Shown here: positions 35,070 through 45,173 of the stretch, one piece after another
Layout of the letters: every line of letters starts with the position of its first letter
How positions within the stretch are numbered: the stretch's first letter is position 1
DNA from: Anaerovibrio lipolyticus
GTDB lineage: Bacteria; Bacillota; Negativicutes; Selenomonadales; Selenomonadaceae
Direction: 5' to 3'
NCBI RefSeq assembly: GCF_021531495.1
Contig: NZ_JADYTY010000012.1
Coordinates: 1 to 56,338, forward strand
DNA length: 56,338 bases
Program-made: the position numbers and the translations under genes
Notes under the pieces: generated by a model
Databases searched by the model: none
What the model was told of the DNA's origin: nothing
The model's input: the letters and a program-made list of their open reading frames with translations, nothing else

Positions 35070-35857
35070 ACATCAGGCCGTCTGTCCTGAAAGATATTAA
35101 TCTGACTGCGAATCTGAGCGATAACTCCCGGCTGCAGATTGGCCTGAAGGATTTCTCCCTTTAGGTTATCTGTACTGCCCTGGGCTAAGAGGCTTCCCCA
35201 AGGATCATAAATGGCGGAGCCTCCTCCCAGATGGAGGGATTCTCCCTTACGAGGGGAAATGCCGTTGGCGGCAGCCACAAAGAACTGATTTTCAATGGCT
35301 CTGGCTCTCAGCAGGGTATCCCAGTGCTGGAGGCGTTCCACTGGCCAGGCAGCTGCCACAAAGAGAACGGAAACACCATTCAGGGCAAGCTGGCGGGACA
35401 GTTCTGGGAAACGCAGGTCATAGCAGATGATAACACCGCATTTTATGCCATCCAGCATAAAGGTAGTTATTTGGTTGCCCGGGGTAAAGTCCTTGTGCTC
35501 CTTGGAGGGAGTAAAGAGATGGATTTTGTCGTAGGAGGCTATATTGGTGCCTGTGCGGTCAAAAACATAGCAGGTATTGTAAATATGGCCATTTCTTTCT
35601 ACTGCTAAAGAACCGGCAATAATATTGACGGTGTATTCTGAAGCAAGGCGTCCCATGTGGTTTTTCCAATTATCCTGGCTGTCAGCAAATTCACTGATGG
35701 GACTAGGATAGAAGCCAGTGTTCCAAAGCTCCGGCAGAAGCACAGCATCTGGCCTGTTACTGCTGTTCATGGTTTTTTCCAGCATGGCGGACATGGCATC
35801 CAGATTATGCTCGATATTGCCCTTATCAATGGGCATTTGCAGAATAGATACTTTCAT
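35048..35857 (-). CDS. Carbon-nitrogen hydrolase (omega-amidase/nitrilase family)
   Basis: A 269-residue member of the nitrilase superfamily with the full Glu-Lys-Cys triad: VLLPELWNTGF (Glu), YDKIHLF (Lys) and GVIICYDLRFPE (Cys), plus AAWP and ARAIENQFFVAAAN. Such enzymes hydrolyse amides such as alpha-ketoglutaramate; the exact substrate is not set. ATG 35857 follows AAAGGAG by 8 nt; the frame continues upstream without a better start. It is divergent from the DUF951 gene with only 34 bp between starts. Confidence 0.9.
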   Translation of the reverse strand: MKVSILQMPIDKGNIEHNLDAMSAMLEKTMNSSNRPDAVLLPELWNTGFYPSPISEFADSQDNWKNHMGRLASEYTVNIIAGSLAVERNGHIYNTCYVFDRTGTNIASYDKIHLFTPSKEHKDFTPGNQITTFMLDGIKCGVIICYDLRFPELSRQLALNGVSVLFVAAAWPVERLQHWDTLLRARAIENQFFVAAANGISPRKGESLHLGGGSAIYDPWGSLLAQGSTDNLKGEILQANLQPGVIAQIRSQINIFQDRRPDVYTLNRK

Positions 35858-35891
35858 ACTACAAACTCCTTTATCAGTTAGGATGATTTTT

Positions 35892-36086
35892 ATGGCACTA
35901 AAATTCAACGTGGGGGACCAGGTCAAAATGAGGAAGTCCCATCCCTGTGGCAGCTATATCTGGCAGGTAACCAGAGTTGGCGCTGATATTGGCATGAAAT
36001 GCCAGGGCTGTGGACATTTTGTCATGGTGCCAAGAGTAAAGTTTGAGCGAATGGTTAAAAGTATTGTAACCTCTGCTCAATCATAA
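35892..36086 (+). CDS. DUF951 family protein
   Basis: A 64-residue protein with the DUF951 pattern: FNVGDQVKMRKSHPCGSYIWQVTRVGADIGMKC followed by GCGHFVMVPRVKFE. The CxxC and further cysteine suggest a small metal- or nucleic-acid-binding OB-like fold. These genes commonly lie beside ychF in Firmicutes, as here. AGGA lies 8 nt before ATG 35892. Function unknown. Confidence 0.9.
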   Translation: MALKFNVGDQVKMRKSHPCGSYIWQVTRVGADIGMKCQGCGHFVMVPRVKFERMVKSIVTSAQS

Positions 36087-36157
36087 AAAACATAAATTAT
36101 AAAATAATCTATATACACATTATATAACATTTATACCCTGGGAAGGAAGTCTGCTGA

Positions 36158-36610
36158 GTGGATTTATGTAAGAGAAGATGGAAAAAAATATTTTTCACAG
36201 CAGTAATTGCCTGTTTAGGACTCAGCTTGACCATTGTGCAGCATTTAGAAGCCAAGGCTGATCGGTATTTTGTTGACTGTGAAAATAATACCGGCTACTA
36301 TGTAGATGTAAATTCCATCGAAATGCCTAGTGACCACGAGGTAGAATTGGATTTGTATCTGGTGAAGCTGCATGGGGGGTTTATGTATCGTTATAGAGCC
36401 TATTTTGATACGTTGGAGGGCTCCTATCAGTACAGACAGGCCAGGGTATATAATTATGAAACCAAGAAATTAATGACAGGTACAGCCTTTGTACAGGATA
36501 AGCTGTCTTATCATAGAAGTCCCATGCTGGAGCAGGTAGTGGATTTTGCTATTGACTGGAAGAAAAGTCATATTTACAAAACCCCCTATGGTGAAACCTG
36601 GGAAGATTAG
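36158..36610 (+). CDS. Exported protein of unknown function
   Basis: A 150-residue protein with an N-terminal basic stretch and a hydrophobic signal segment (FFTAVIACLGLSLTIVQHL), cleaved perhaps near LEAKA. The mature part is acidic and tyrosine-rich with no family I recognise; FVDCENNTGYYVDVNSIEM begins it. GTG 36158 is the best start (GGGAAGGAAG about 10 nt upstream). Small secreted proteins of this type occur in Selenomonadales. It precedes the polysaccharide-like operon but the gap of 67 bp leaves co-transcription open. Confidence 0.65.
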   Translation: MDLCKRRWKKIFFTAVIACLGLSLTIVQHLEAKADRYFVDCENNTGYYVDVNSIEMPSDHEVELDLYLVKLHGGFMYRYRAYFDTLEGSYQYRQARVYNYETKKLMTGTAFVQDKLSYHRSPMLEQVVDFAIDWKKSHIYKTPYGETWED

Positions 36611-36677
36611 TAAATTTTTGATGTAGTGTTGCTGCCTGCAGGGCAGACCGGAATTATGTTGGCATGGAGTGAATATT

Positions 36678-37592
36678 TTGGGAATTTGGAATGAATTAAT
36701 GTATCTGGTCATGATGCTTTTTGCTCTGACATCCAATTTATCTATAGCAGCCACCAGTGTTTGTATCGTCCTGGGGGCTATTCTGGTTATTGCCCAGCGT
36801 ATCTGTACCGGCAGTTTGCCGGATATGGATAAGGGACTGGTTAAGATGGTGGGCATTTACTGTGTTTTGCAGATAGTGGCAGCTCTGATGGCACCAGATG
36901 TTCCCAAAAGTTTGGAGGAGGTCTGGGGCACAGTTTATCGCATTAGTCCACTGTTTATGGGGCTTGGCTATTTGCAGACCAGACGGCGTATGGCTTGGAT
37001 TTTGGTGGCCTTTGCTGTATCAGTTTTTGTGGGGGATGCTATGGGTGCCTATCAGCTTATTGCCTGGGATGATTTTTCTCCTACTGGGGCCAGCAATCAA
37101 TCGGCCTTTTATGCCACCCATCTTTTAATGGCTTTGCCGATTTTTTATCTTATGTGCAGGCAGGATGAAGGGGTATTGGCCAAAAAGACAGTGCCAGGAT
37201 TTTTGCTGGTGTTTTCCTTGCTTATGTATGGGGTGGTATCCTGGGGAGATTGGAGTATGCCAACATCTCTGGATATGGTATGGAAGCAGAGCAGTTTTAG
37301 TAAGATTCTGCTGGAAACAGGGCCAGTGGGATTGTTTTCTTTCCTGCTGCTGCAGGGGTATATTCTCTATCGGCTGGTGCGGTTGTATCAGGCGGAGAAA
37401 TCCATTAGCCATTCTGTGAATACAGCTTCATACGGCATGATTGGTATTTGGATATTGGCTGGTATTCATTTGGAGGGTATGCTGGAATCCAGTATTTTGC
37501 AGGTTTCTATTATGCGTGAATATTGGCTGTTGATGGGCTTGTTGTTGGCGGCAGGCAAAATGAAATTATTGGAAGCGGGGAAGATTGAATAA
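36678..37592 (+). CDS. O-antigen ligase-like membrane protein, shortened
   Basis: A 304-residue polytopic protein with nine or ten hydrophobic segments. The N-terminal FALTSNLSIAATSVCIVLGA and the segment FSKILLETGPVGLFSFLLLQ resemble WaaL/Wzy-type O-antigen ligases and polymerases, which run to about 400 residues. The central part, including the long periplasmic loop with its HxHN-type motif, seems missing between about residues 185 and 215. It may be a minimal or inactive ligase. TTG 36678 has GGAG 8 nt upstream; an in-frame GTG at 36669 is also possible. Its stop codon overlaps the next gene's start region. Confidence 0.66.
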   Translation: MGIWNELMYLVMMLFALTSNLSIAATSVCIVLGAILVIAQRICTGSLPDMDKGLVKMVGIYCVLQIVAALMAPDVPKSLEEVWGTVYRISPLFMGLGYLQTRRRMAWILVAFAVSVFVGDAMGAYQLIAWDDFSPTGASNQSAFYATHLLMALPIFYLMCRQDEGVLAKKTVPGFLLVFSLLMYGVVSWGDWSMPTSLDMVWKQSSFSKILLETGPVGLFSFLLLQGYILYRLVRLYQAEKSISHSVNTASYGMIGIWILAGIHLEGMLESSILQVSIMREYWLLMGLLLAAGKMKLLEAGKIE

Positions 37593-39619
37593 TGGCTATA
37601 CCAGGCTTTGAGGCTTTTTTTGCAGGTTGGCAGATGGATCTGCGTTTGGCAGTGGTGCCACCTATATTGTGTGCCATCTTTAGATTTGTCTTTATCTATC
37701 TGGATGGGCCAAAGAAAATATCGGAGTGGAAAAAATCTCAGCTATTTACCTGCTTCCGCTATGGCTTCTGGTGGGGCATGGATATTAATTCCAGATTTTA
37801 TTTGCTGACCTTGGCAGCTGTTACCCTGCCAGCCAGCTTTATAGAGGCGTATATGGGCATCAGCCGAGAAATAAGGCTGGTGCTTTTTGTGCTGTATGGA
37901 CTGATTCTTTACTGTGCCTTTGTGGGGAAAATGCTGTTTTATTACCATTTTCATGATGTGTACAATAGAAATATGTGGTTGGGAAAAAATGCAGACAAAA
38001 AGAATTTGCTGGATATTTTCTTTAATCAAAATCATGGTGCTCTGCTGTTGGCAGGAGGAGCTATTTATAGCCTAGGTATTTATTTCCTTGGTTATTGGCT
38101 TTTGACACAGCCTGCTATTGCCTTGCCCACATTAGGCAGTGTTGCTGGCCAATATGCTCTAAATACAGGAATTTTCCTCTTTACCATTGCTCTTTACTAC
38201 TGGTTTAATTTTGGCGGAACCTTCCGCCATCGCTTGAAGCCGGAATGGGACGAGGTGCCGGAGGAGGTAAAAAACGATGTGTTCCTAGGCAAGGCTACTA
38301 TGGATGATTTGGTGGCTTTGAAGATAGTTTGGAAGCATCCAGCGCCAGAATTTGTGGCCCAATCCGATGAGGCAGCTCAGAGGAATATTCAGGCGGTATT
38401 GCCGGAATTTTCTGGTAAAGAGAATCCTTTGACAGGCTTTTTGCGCCACGCTCAGGGTGCTAAAATCAACAGGCCAAAGCATATTTTCTTTATTTTGGAG
38501 GAAAGCCATTGTCAGACCCTTTATGATGAAACCTACAATATGCTGAATGTGGTGAAATATACCAAGAAGCTTCGCAGTGAAGCTGGCAGTTTGGTAATTA
38601 ATAATTTTCAGCCAGCAGGTATGATTTCCCAGACAGCTTTGGGCAGTCTGCTGTTGGGCATCTATGACTGCGATGTGGAGCTTAACGAGAACAAGATTAT
38701 TTGGGATGCTTCCCAGGCTTGGCTGCCTACTACTATTGCTGGTCAGCTGGCAAAGCTGGGTTATGAAACCAGCTTTTGGTATGGCGGCAGTCTAAATTGG
38801 GGGAGTCTAGTGCATTTTGTCCCAGCAGCAGGTTTTGCCCATGCCTATGGTGGGCCGAATTTTTGTCCTCCAGACGCTCCTCAGACTTGGCTGGGGGTTT
38901 ATGACCATATTTATTTGGAGGAAGTAGCCAAGAGAATCGAGGCAGAGGCTGGGGATAAGCCTCAGTTCCACTTTATTTATACTACCTCCAACCACGGCCC
39001 TTATAATATTCCCTATGAAAAATATGGCATAGAGGAAAATGATGCGGTTGATCTCCCTCTAGGAAAGCTGAAATCTGGGGATATGGATATGCGCCGATTT
39101 GCAGGCATACTCTATGCTGATAAGGCTGTGGGGGATTTTGTGGCCCGGATGAAAAAGCTGGACAAGGATAGCTTGTTTATTTTGACAGGGGATCATTCCT
39201 CAGCAGTGGCTCCTTTTGACAAGGAGATTTTGCCTCGTAAGGATATGCTGTTAAGGGAACGGATTCTGACCTCTTTCTCCATGCATCATCCTCAGTTAAA
39301 GCCGGAAATGTTTGCAGGCAATGTGTTGGGGGAGCATCAGAATATCCTGCCTACCATTATGGAGTTGATTGCTCCGGCTGGACATGAATACTATAGCTTG
39401 AAGCCACCTTTGACGGAAAAAATCCAGCATATAGTAACACCCTATAGTTGGATGACAGAGGAAAGCATAGGCTACTATAAGGATAATGTATGGCAAAAAT
39501 TGGCACCATCCCCCCAGGAAGTACCTATGGAGCATGGGGAGATGCAATACCGGCAGGAGTGGCAGGCTTGGCAGAGTATTACTGGCTGGCTGCTGCGGCA
39601 TCCAGAGGAGGAGCAGTAA
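37592..39619 (+). CDS. LTA-synthase-like sulfatase, membrane phosphoglycerol/phosphoethanolamine transferase
   Basis: A 675-residue protein. Four to five membrane helices occupy the first 215 residues. A large extracytoplasmic alkaline-phosphatase-superfamily domain (about 295-615) follows with HIFFILEESHCQT, a nucleophile threonine in GMISQTALGSLLLGIY, TTSNHGPYNIP and the metal-site motif LTGDHSS. Relatives transfer phosphoglycerol or phosphoethanolamine onto glycans or lipids at the cell surface. The layout fits modification of a surface polymer. ATG 37592 overlaps the stop of the ligase-like gene, and its stop (TAATG) overlaps the next start. Confidence 0.86.
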   Translation: MAIPGFEAFFAGWQMDLRLAVVPPILCAIFRFVFIYLDGPKKISEWKKSQLFTCFRYGFWWGMDINSRFYLLTLAAVTLPASFIEAYMGISREIRLVLFVLYGLILYCAFVGKMLFYYHFHDVYNRNMWLGKNADKKNLLDIFFNQNHGALLLAGGAIYSLGIYFLGYWLLTQPAIALPTLGSVAGQYALNTGIFLFTIALYYWFNFGGTFRHRLKPEWDEVPEEVKNDVFLGKATMDDLVALKIVWKHPAPEFVAQSDEAAQRNIQAVLPEFSGKENPLTGFLRHAQGAKINRPKHIFFILEESHCQTLYDETYNMLNVVKYTKKLRSEAGSLVINNFQPAGMISQTALGSLLLGIYDCDVELNENKIIWDASQAWLPTTIAGQLAKLGYETSFWYGGSLNWGSLVHFVPAAGFAHAYGGPNFCPPDAPQTWLGVYDHIYLEEVAKRIEAEAGDKPQFHFIYTTSNHGPYNIPYEKYGIEENDAVDLPLGKLKSGDMDMRRFAGILYADKAVGDFVARMKKLDKDSLFILTGDHSSAVAPFDKEILPRKDMLLRERILTSFSMHHPQLKPEMFAGNVLGEHQNILPTIMELIAPAGHEYYSLKPPLTEKIQHIVTPYSWMTEESIGYYKDNVWQKLAPSPQEVPMEHGEMQYRQEWQAWQSITGWLLRHPEEEQ

Positions 39620-41325
39620 TGGAAAGAGAAAAAAAGGGTTTGCTGGCTTTTTTGACAGCAGGAGAGCTGCCCTATAAAATTTTGGTAATTGAAAGCAGGG
39701 AATATCTGCAGGATTTGCGGCAAATGTATCCCTATGGGGAAATTTACTGCGTTACAGCTGATGAAGATGATGTTCAAATATATGAGGATTTGCATATAAA
39801 ATGGTGCTTTATCAATTATTTAGCAGAGCAATTGCCCTTGGGCAAAAAGTCCTTTGACTATATTATTTGTGAGGACTGTTTGGAGCAGGCTGCTAATCCC
39901 CAGGATATTGCCACAGGTTTGGGCCTGTATCTAAAGGATACAGGCTATTTTCTTATGAGCTTTAAAAATATTCGCTATTGGCGGGTAATGCAAAATCTGA
40001 TGGAGGGGCATTTTTATCATCTTTGCTCTAGGATTTTTACCCGTAACGAAATGATAAACCTTATGTCTGCCTCCTTTTTCAAGGATGTAAATCTCCTGCC
40101 AGAATGGGGCAGTAAGCCTCCAGAGAAACTTTTGGCCGGGCTGGAACTGGCTGGCTTTGAGGATATTGAGGATGATTTATCAGTGGAAAAATGGCTGTTG
40201 CAGGCAGCTAAATCTATGCCAGAAATTATGGAATTGAAGCGGATGTACACCCCTGAGATAAGAGGGGATTTGGCAAGGCTGCTGAGGCGCTTGGAATACG
40301 GTGTTCGGGTGGAGGAAAGCAGAGGGGAACTGTGGCAGTTGTGTCAGAGCCAAATGATTTTTCCAGCTTATCTGGCAAGCTTCATTAAGGAGGTTGTGGT
40401 TCATCTCAATGATTTGCTATGGCAGCTATCTTCTTGGCAAGAGAAGCTACAGCAGGATTTCTGGCAGGAACTGCTGGGGGAACTATATAGGCTTTATGCT
40501 GATGAGCGGGAGTTGTCTGTTGCCATGCTGGGTCAGGAGGATGATAATGGCAAGCTAACTCGGCAGGTGGTACAGCTGCAGGCGTGGCTGGCAGGGAAGC
40601 CTTTACCGCCATATAAATATGAGGATATGAGGAAAAATATTTCCGTGGCAGATGGTACTGCTATTGCCTTTATTACCTGCGTCAATAATGAGGAATTATA
40701 TAAAGAGGCTCGTATATATTTGGAGGCCTTGAAGCTGCCAGAGGGGATGAAAGCTGAATATATTTCTGTCAGAGGAGCCAGCTCTATGTGTCAGGGATAT
40801 AATCAGGGGGCGGCTCAAACTCAGGCCAAATACAAGGTTTATGTCCATCAGGATGCCTTGATTGTGAATCAGAATTTCGTTCTTGACTTGCTGAAGATTT
40901 TTCAGGACAGCTCTGTGGGAGCGCTGGGGGTTATTGGGGCTAGACGGCTGCCAGCCTCGGGTATCTGGTGGGATGCTATGCGCAGCTATGGCAGAGTGCT
41001 ACATGCCTGTGAGCCGGAGTGTATTGTGGAAACTGCCTGTATGGAACCACCAGAGCCTTGGCTGGAAGTAGAGGCTGTAGATGGGCTGATGATTGCTACT
41101 CAGGTGGATGTTCCTTGGCAGGAGCAGCCTTTTGATGGCTGGCATTTTTATGATATCAGCATGTGTAAGGATTTGCAGCGGCAGGGCTGCAAGGTGGTAG
41201 TGCCCCATCAGCAGAGATGCTGGTGTATTCATTGCCCCAAGGAGAAGCCTCTTGATCCAGCTTATAAAATATATCAAAAAAGATTTTTGGCTGAATATGG
41301 CGGGGAGCTGGAGCCGGAAATATAA
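39619..41325 (+). CDS. Methyltransferase-like plus glycosyltransferase fusion protein
   Basis: A 568-residue two-part protein. The first third resembles a class I methyltransferase (FDYIICEDCLEQAANP; GYFLMSFKNIRYW), although the glycine-rich SAM loop is weak. From about residue 345 a Glyco_tranf_2_5-type glycosyltransferase begins (AIAFITCVNNEELYKEA, SMCQGYNQGAAQTQAKYKV, VHQDALIV, VDGLMIATQVDVPWQEQ). The VHQDA motif probably replaces DxD. ATG 39619 lies within TAATG of the previous gene with GAGGAGGAG upstream. It probably builds a surface glycan or glycoprotein together with the sulfatase gene. Confidence 0.8.
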   Translation: MEREKKGLLAFLTAGELPYKILVIESREYLQDLRQMYPYGEIYCVTADEDDVQIYEDLHIKWCFINYLAEQLPLGKKSFDYIICEDCLEQAANPQDIATGLGLYLKDTGYFLMSFKNIRYWRVMQNLMEGHFYHLCSRIFTRNEMINLMSASFFKDVNLLPEWGSKPPEKLLAGLELAGFEDIEDDLSVEKWLLQAAKSMPEIMELKRMYTPEIRGDLARLLRRLEYGVRVEESRGELWQLCQSQMIFPAYLASFIKEVVVHLNDLLWQLSSWQEKLQQDFWQELLGELYRLYADERELSVAMLGQEDDNGKLTRQVVQLQAWLAGKPLPPYKYEDMRKNISVADGTAIAFITCVNNEELYKEARIYLEALKLPEGMKAEYISVRGASSMCQGYNQGAAQTQAKYKVYVHQDALIVNQNFVLDLLKIFQDSSVGALGVIGARRLPASGIWWDAMRSYGRVLHACEPECIVETACMEPPEPWLEVEAVDGLMIATQVDVPWQEQPFDGWHFYDISMCKDLQRQGCKVVVPHQQRCWCIHCPKEKPLDPAYKIYQKRFLAEYGGELEPEI

Positions 41326-41517
41326 ATGGTACTAAAGGCTGATAAAATTAAGATGTTTGAAAATGGCATAAATTTATTTTGTTTTATACATAATAAATTT
41401 AGGAAGGGTAAATGAATATTAAAAAATATTTTTGTTAAATCAATTAAAATACTGAAAAAGCAAAAAATATATGCTATAATAATTGCAAGAAACAACTCAA
41501 GGAAGGAAGGGGCTTTT

Positions 41518-43203
41518 ATGAACGTTAAAACTAAACTATATGCTACTTCGGCCGTAATGGTAGTAGCAATGATTATTATGGCTGTATTTGGTTCAGTGCA
41601 GCTTATGAGGCTGGATTCCATATCTACTAAGATAGTGGATCATAATCTTCCAAGATTGAACACTATGAATAGAATTGATGTAGATATTTCAGATTATCGT
41701 AGTTATGCCCTGAACCATGTTATAGCTCAGGATGCTGTTACCATGCAGAACTATGAGTCCAAGATGGCATCTACTAAAAATAAGATTGATGATAATTTGA
41801 AGAAATATCATGATATGTCTACCATGCAGGACAAGGTACAGCAGCTTAATGCAGAGTGGAAGTCATATAGTTCTATTGTGAAGCAGATGATAGCTGCATC
41901 TCGTGGCCATGATACTGCCAAGGCTATGGAGCTGGCTGCAGAGTCAGAAAAACCTTTTAATGATTTGGTAGAAACTATTTTGGAGCTGGAGCAGGCCAAT
42001 ACAGATGCTGCCCAGCAGGAATCTGATGAAGGTAGTGCTATGGTTCAGACCGCTATATATACCTTTCTGGGTATCTGCTTAGTAATCCTCATATTTGCTG
42101 GTTTTGTGGGGATGAAAATTAGCCGTTATATCATCAACATGCTGAAAAGGATGGATAACTTGGCCGAAACATTGGCTAAGGGAGATTTCCGGGAGGAGCC
42201 CCGTACTATCAATAGCAATGACGAATTTGGCCATTTGGCCAATACCTTGGCCAAGATGCGGGGGCAGGTAAATGCTGTTTTGCGAGAGATTATTAAGGAT
42301 GCAGAAACTGTAGCTGCTTCCTCTCAGGAGTTAACAGCCAGTGCGGACCAATCTGCCCAGGTTATTCAGAACATTGCCCAGTCCATTACCGAAGTAGCTG
42401 AGCATAGTGACAAGCAGGGGAATGCTGTTGATACAGTAAGCTCCGCCGTAGAGCAAATTTCTGCCAGCATTCAGGAAATTTCCAGCAATGCCAATGTTGC
42501 TGATGACCATGCAGCCAAGGCTATGGATATTGCCAACGAAGGCGGACGCTCCATTAATATGGCTATTGACCAGATGAATAAGATTCGGGATGTGGTTGAT
42601 AGCTCTGCGGATGTAGTTAACGAGCTGGGTGAGGCTTCCAAGGAAATCGGCCAGATTGTAGAGCAGGTTTCTGCTATTGCAGCCCAGACCAATTTACTGG
42701 CTCTCAATGCAGCTATTGAGGCAGCTAGAGCTGGCGAGCATGGCCGTGGCTTTGCCGTAGTAGCTGAGGAAGTTAGAAAGCTGGCAGAGGAATCTCTGGC
42801 TGCTGTGGACAAGATTAATAATATGATTACCACTATTCAGTCCAAGACTATGGATGCAGTAACTGCTATGAAGTCTGGCTCAGAGGAAGCTGCCAAGGGT
42901 GCAGATGTGGTGAGAAATTCTGGTGAAGCCTTTGAGAATATCATGAAGATTAATGGCGAGGTGGCTAGCCAGGTTAAGGATATTGCCCGTACCACTGAGG
43001 AAGCTGCTAAGGCTTCTACCAATGTAGTGGCTGCTGTACAGACTGTGGATGAAGCGTCTAAGAATATTTCTGACCGCACTCAGACGGTTTCTGCTGCTAC
43101 AGAGGAACAGTCTGCAGCTACAGAGGAAATTGCTTCCAGCAGCCGCGGTTTGGCTGAAATTGCTCAGACTCTTAATGAAGCTGCCAGCAGGTTTAAAGTT
43201 TAA
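41518..43203 (+). CDS. Methyl-accepting chemotaxis protein (second)
   Basis: A 561-residue receptor with helices at about 8-28 and 176-200, a periplasmic four-helix-bundle domain ([21 protein letters not shown]), HAMP (about 200-255) and the signalling hairpin [35 protein letters not shown]. It closely resembles the receptor at 25951 in the cytoplasmic part and differs in the sensor. GGAAGGAAGGGG precedes the ATG. TATAAT at about 41475-41480 may be its -10, without a clear -35. Confidence 0.94.
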   Translation: MNVKTKLYATSAVMVVAMIIMAVFGSVQLMRLDSISTKIVDHNLPRLNTMNRIDVDISDYRSYALNHVIAQDAVTMQNYESKMASTKNKIDDNLKKYHDMSTMQDKVQQLNAEWKSYSSIVKQMIAASRGHDTAKAMELAAESEKPFNDLVETILELEQANTDAAQQESDEGSAMVQTAIYTFLGICLVILIFAGFVGMKISRYIINMLKRMDNLAETLAKGDFREEPRTINSNDEFGHLANTLAKMRGQVNAVLREIIKDAETVAASSQELTASADQSAQVIQNIAQSITEVAEHSDKQGNAVDTVSSAVEQISASIQEISSNANVADDHAAKAMDIANEGGRSINMAIDQMNKIRDVVDSSADVVNELGEASKEIGQIVEQVSAIAAQTNLLALNAAIEAARAGEHGRGFAVVAEEVRKLAEESLAAVDKINNMITTIQSKTMDAVTAMKSGSEEAAKGADVVRNSGEAFENIMKINGEVASQVKDIARTTEEAAKASTNVVAAVQTVDEASKNISDRTQTVSAATEEQSAATEEIASSSRGLAEIAQTLNEAASRFKV

Positions 43204-43217
43204 TCAGGAAGTTTAAG

Positions 43218-43258
43218 AAAAAGGATTCAGATGGCATTTGGCTGTCTGAATCCTTTTT
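43218..43258 (+). terminator. Terminator after the second chemoreceptor
   Basis: AAAAAGGATTCAGA/TCTGAATCCTTTTT, a 14-pair stem with its own T run. Confidence 0.9.
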
Positions 43259-43390
43259 GTTATGACGAGGTGTCCGATGTTCCTGAAAAAAATCATTTTC
43301 TTTGAACAATATAGGGGTTATAATTTATTATATAGTGAAGCCGGAGCTGTTGGGGCTTGGCATGATATACAGGGGAATGGTGGTAGATAT

Positions 43391-45172
43391 ATGGAGTTGC
43401 AGCTTGTGAATGAGTGGGTAAAATCAGCTGAGGGTTGTTTTGCTGCTGGAGATATGGCCAGTATGCGGGCCTGTGGTAGACAGATGCTGGAGGAAAGTCC
43501 GGGAAATCCAGTGGCTATGGCTCTGATAGCAGAGGCTTCTGTTTATATGCAGGATTTTCAGGAGGCAGAAAGCTGGCTGGAGAAAATGGATCAGGCTGTT
43601 GACAAGGGTAGTTCCCAGGGCTGGAAGCTGGATAATGGTAATTTGCGTATTCTCTTTGCTAAGGCCTTGTATTATGGAGCTCAGTATGAGCTGTCTTTAG
43701 CTATGGAGGCTTATGAGAAGCTTTTTGCTCAGTATGAGCAGACGGTTCGCCGGGGACTTTCTGGCAGTTTTAGATTTACTACTAATAATCAAAATTGGCA
43801 GGGAGAGGCTCGGCAAATGGTGGCCAGGGCCTATAGCTTTTATGCGGATACCTGCTTATTGGCAGGAGAAACAGAAAAGGCTGCTAAAGGGGCTTTTGCG
43901 GTTAGTAATATGGTACAGGATGAGATGACAGCGGCCAGCTATTTTAGCAAGGGGTTGTTTATTAGCAATTATCGGGAGGCTGGTTCTCAGGCCTTGGTTC
44001 AGAAGCATAGACAGTATGGGGCTATGTTTCCCAAGCAGGTGGGATTTCCTCATGATGTAAGGATTCGGCGTAGTGTTCATGCTATTAGGGTGGGATATAT
44101 TTCTCCTGATTTTCGCCTCCATGCGGCGGCCTACTTTTTTTCGGCTCTTTTGAAGTCTGGTAATCATACGGATTTTACGGTTTATGGTTATTCTACGGGG
44201 CGGGAGGATCATATTACCCAGCGTTTCAAGAAAATGGCTGATTATTGGCGGAATGTACATGGTCGAAGTCCTCAGGAAATTGCCAAGCTGATTCATGATG
44301 ACCGGATAGATATTTTGGTGGATTTGTCTGGTCATAGTCAGAATAACTGCCTGCCGGTAATGGCCTGCCGTCCAGCACCAGTGCAAATATCCGGTATTGG
44401 CTATATCAATACTACTGGTTTGCCTATGGTGGATTATTTTCTCACGGATGAAATATGTATGCCTTCTGTTTACGATAAGGGAGGGTTTAGCGAAACACCT
44501 TTGCGGTTGCCTCATTGTCATCTTTGCTATCAACCGGAAACTATGAGGGAGATAAAATCTGTAGGTCATAATGCGCCAGCTATGGAACGGGGCTATGTGA
44601 CCTTTGGCAGCTTTAACAGTTTTGCTAAGGTAACAGATGAAATGCTGGTGCAGTGGCGGAATATTTTGCAGGCTGTGCCTAATTCCAAATTGGTGATTAA
44701 ATGTAAAATATGCAGTGTTCCTTCTGGGCAGGAGATTGTAAGGCAGAGATTTAAACGGCTGGGCGGGAATCCTGATGTGTTGGAGCTGCGGCCTTTTAGT
44801 CCGGATTATCTGACTCAATATGGGGATATTGATATTGTGTTGGATACAGCTCCCTACAATGGTGGACTGACTACCTGTGATGCGCTTTATATGGGAGTGC
44901 CGGTGATTGCATTGCGGGGCAAGTCTCATGGTTCTCGGTATGGGGCAAGTATTCTTACGGCAGCCGGGGTACCGGAGCTGATAGCTGAAAACCTGCGGGA
45001 GTATACAGGCAAGGCTGTACAGTTGGCCAAAAATGGGATGCTGTTGAATCGGCTTCATAGGGAACTGCCAGAGCAGGTAAGAAATTCCAGGCTAATGGAT
45101 GGGAAAGGGTATATGCAGGAGCTGGAGGAGAGTTATAGGCAAATCTGGGGGTTGTATTGCCAACAAGGGTAA
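43391..45172 (+). CDS. SPINDLY-type O-GlcNAc transferase (Glyco_transf_41)
   Basis: A 593-residue protein. The first 240 residues are helical repeats of TPR kind (GNPVAMALIAEASVYMQDFQEAE). The rest is the two-lobed GT41 glycosyltransferase: RVGYISPDFRLHAAAYF, DILVDLSGHSQNN, RPAPVQISGIGYINTTGLP, VTFGSFNSFAKVTDEML and LDTAPYNGGLTTCDALYMGVPV. Relatives put GlcNAc or fucose on Ser/Thr; in motile bacteria a common target is flagellin. Its place behind a chemoreceptor supports but does not prove that. ATG 43391 follows GGTGGTAG; the frame is open from 43262 with weaker starts. Confidence 0.87.
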   Translation: MELQLVNEWVKSAEGCFAAGDMASMRACGRQMLEESPGNPVAMALIAEASVYMQDFQEAESWLEKMDQAVDKGSSQGWKLDNGNLRILFAKALYYGAQYELSLAMEAYEKLFAQYEQTVRRGLSGSFRFTTNNQNWQGEARQMVARAYSFYADTCLLAGETEKAAKGAFAVSNMVQDEMTAASYFSKGLFISNYREAGSQALVQKHRQYGAMFPKQVGFPHDVRIRRSVHAIRVGYISPDFRLHAAAYFFSALLKSGNHTDFTVYGYSTGREDHITQRFKKMADYWRNVHGRSPQEIAKLIHDDRIDILVDLSGHSQNNCLPVMACRPAPVQISGIGYINTTGLPMVDYFLTDEICMPSVYDKGGFSETPLRLPHCHLCYQPETMREIKSVGHNAPAMERGYVTFGSFNSFAKVTDEMLVQWRNILQAVPNSKLVIKCKICSVPSGQEIVRQRFKRLGGNPDVLELRPFSPDYLTQYGDIDIVLDTAPYNGGLTTCDALYMGVPVIALRGKSHGSRYGASILTAAGVPELIAENLREYTGKAVQLAKNGMLLNRLHRELPEQVRNSRLMDGKGYMQELEESYRQIWGLYCQQG

Positions 45173-45173
45173 G

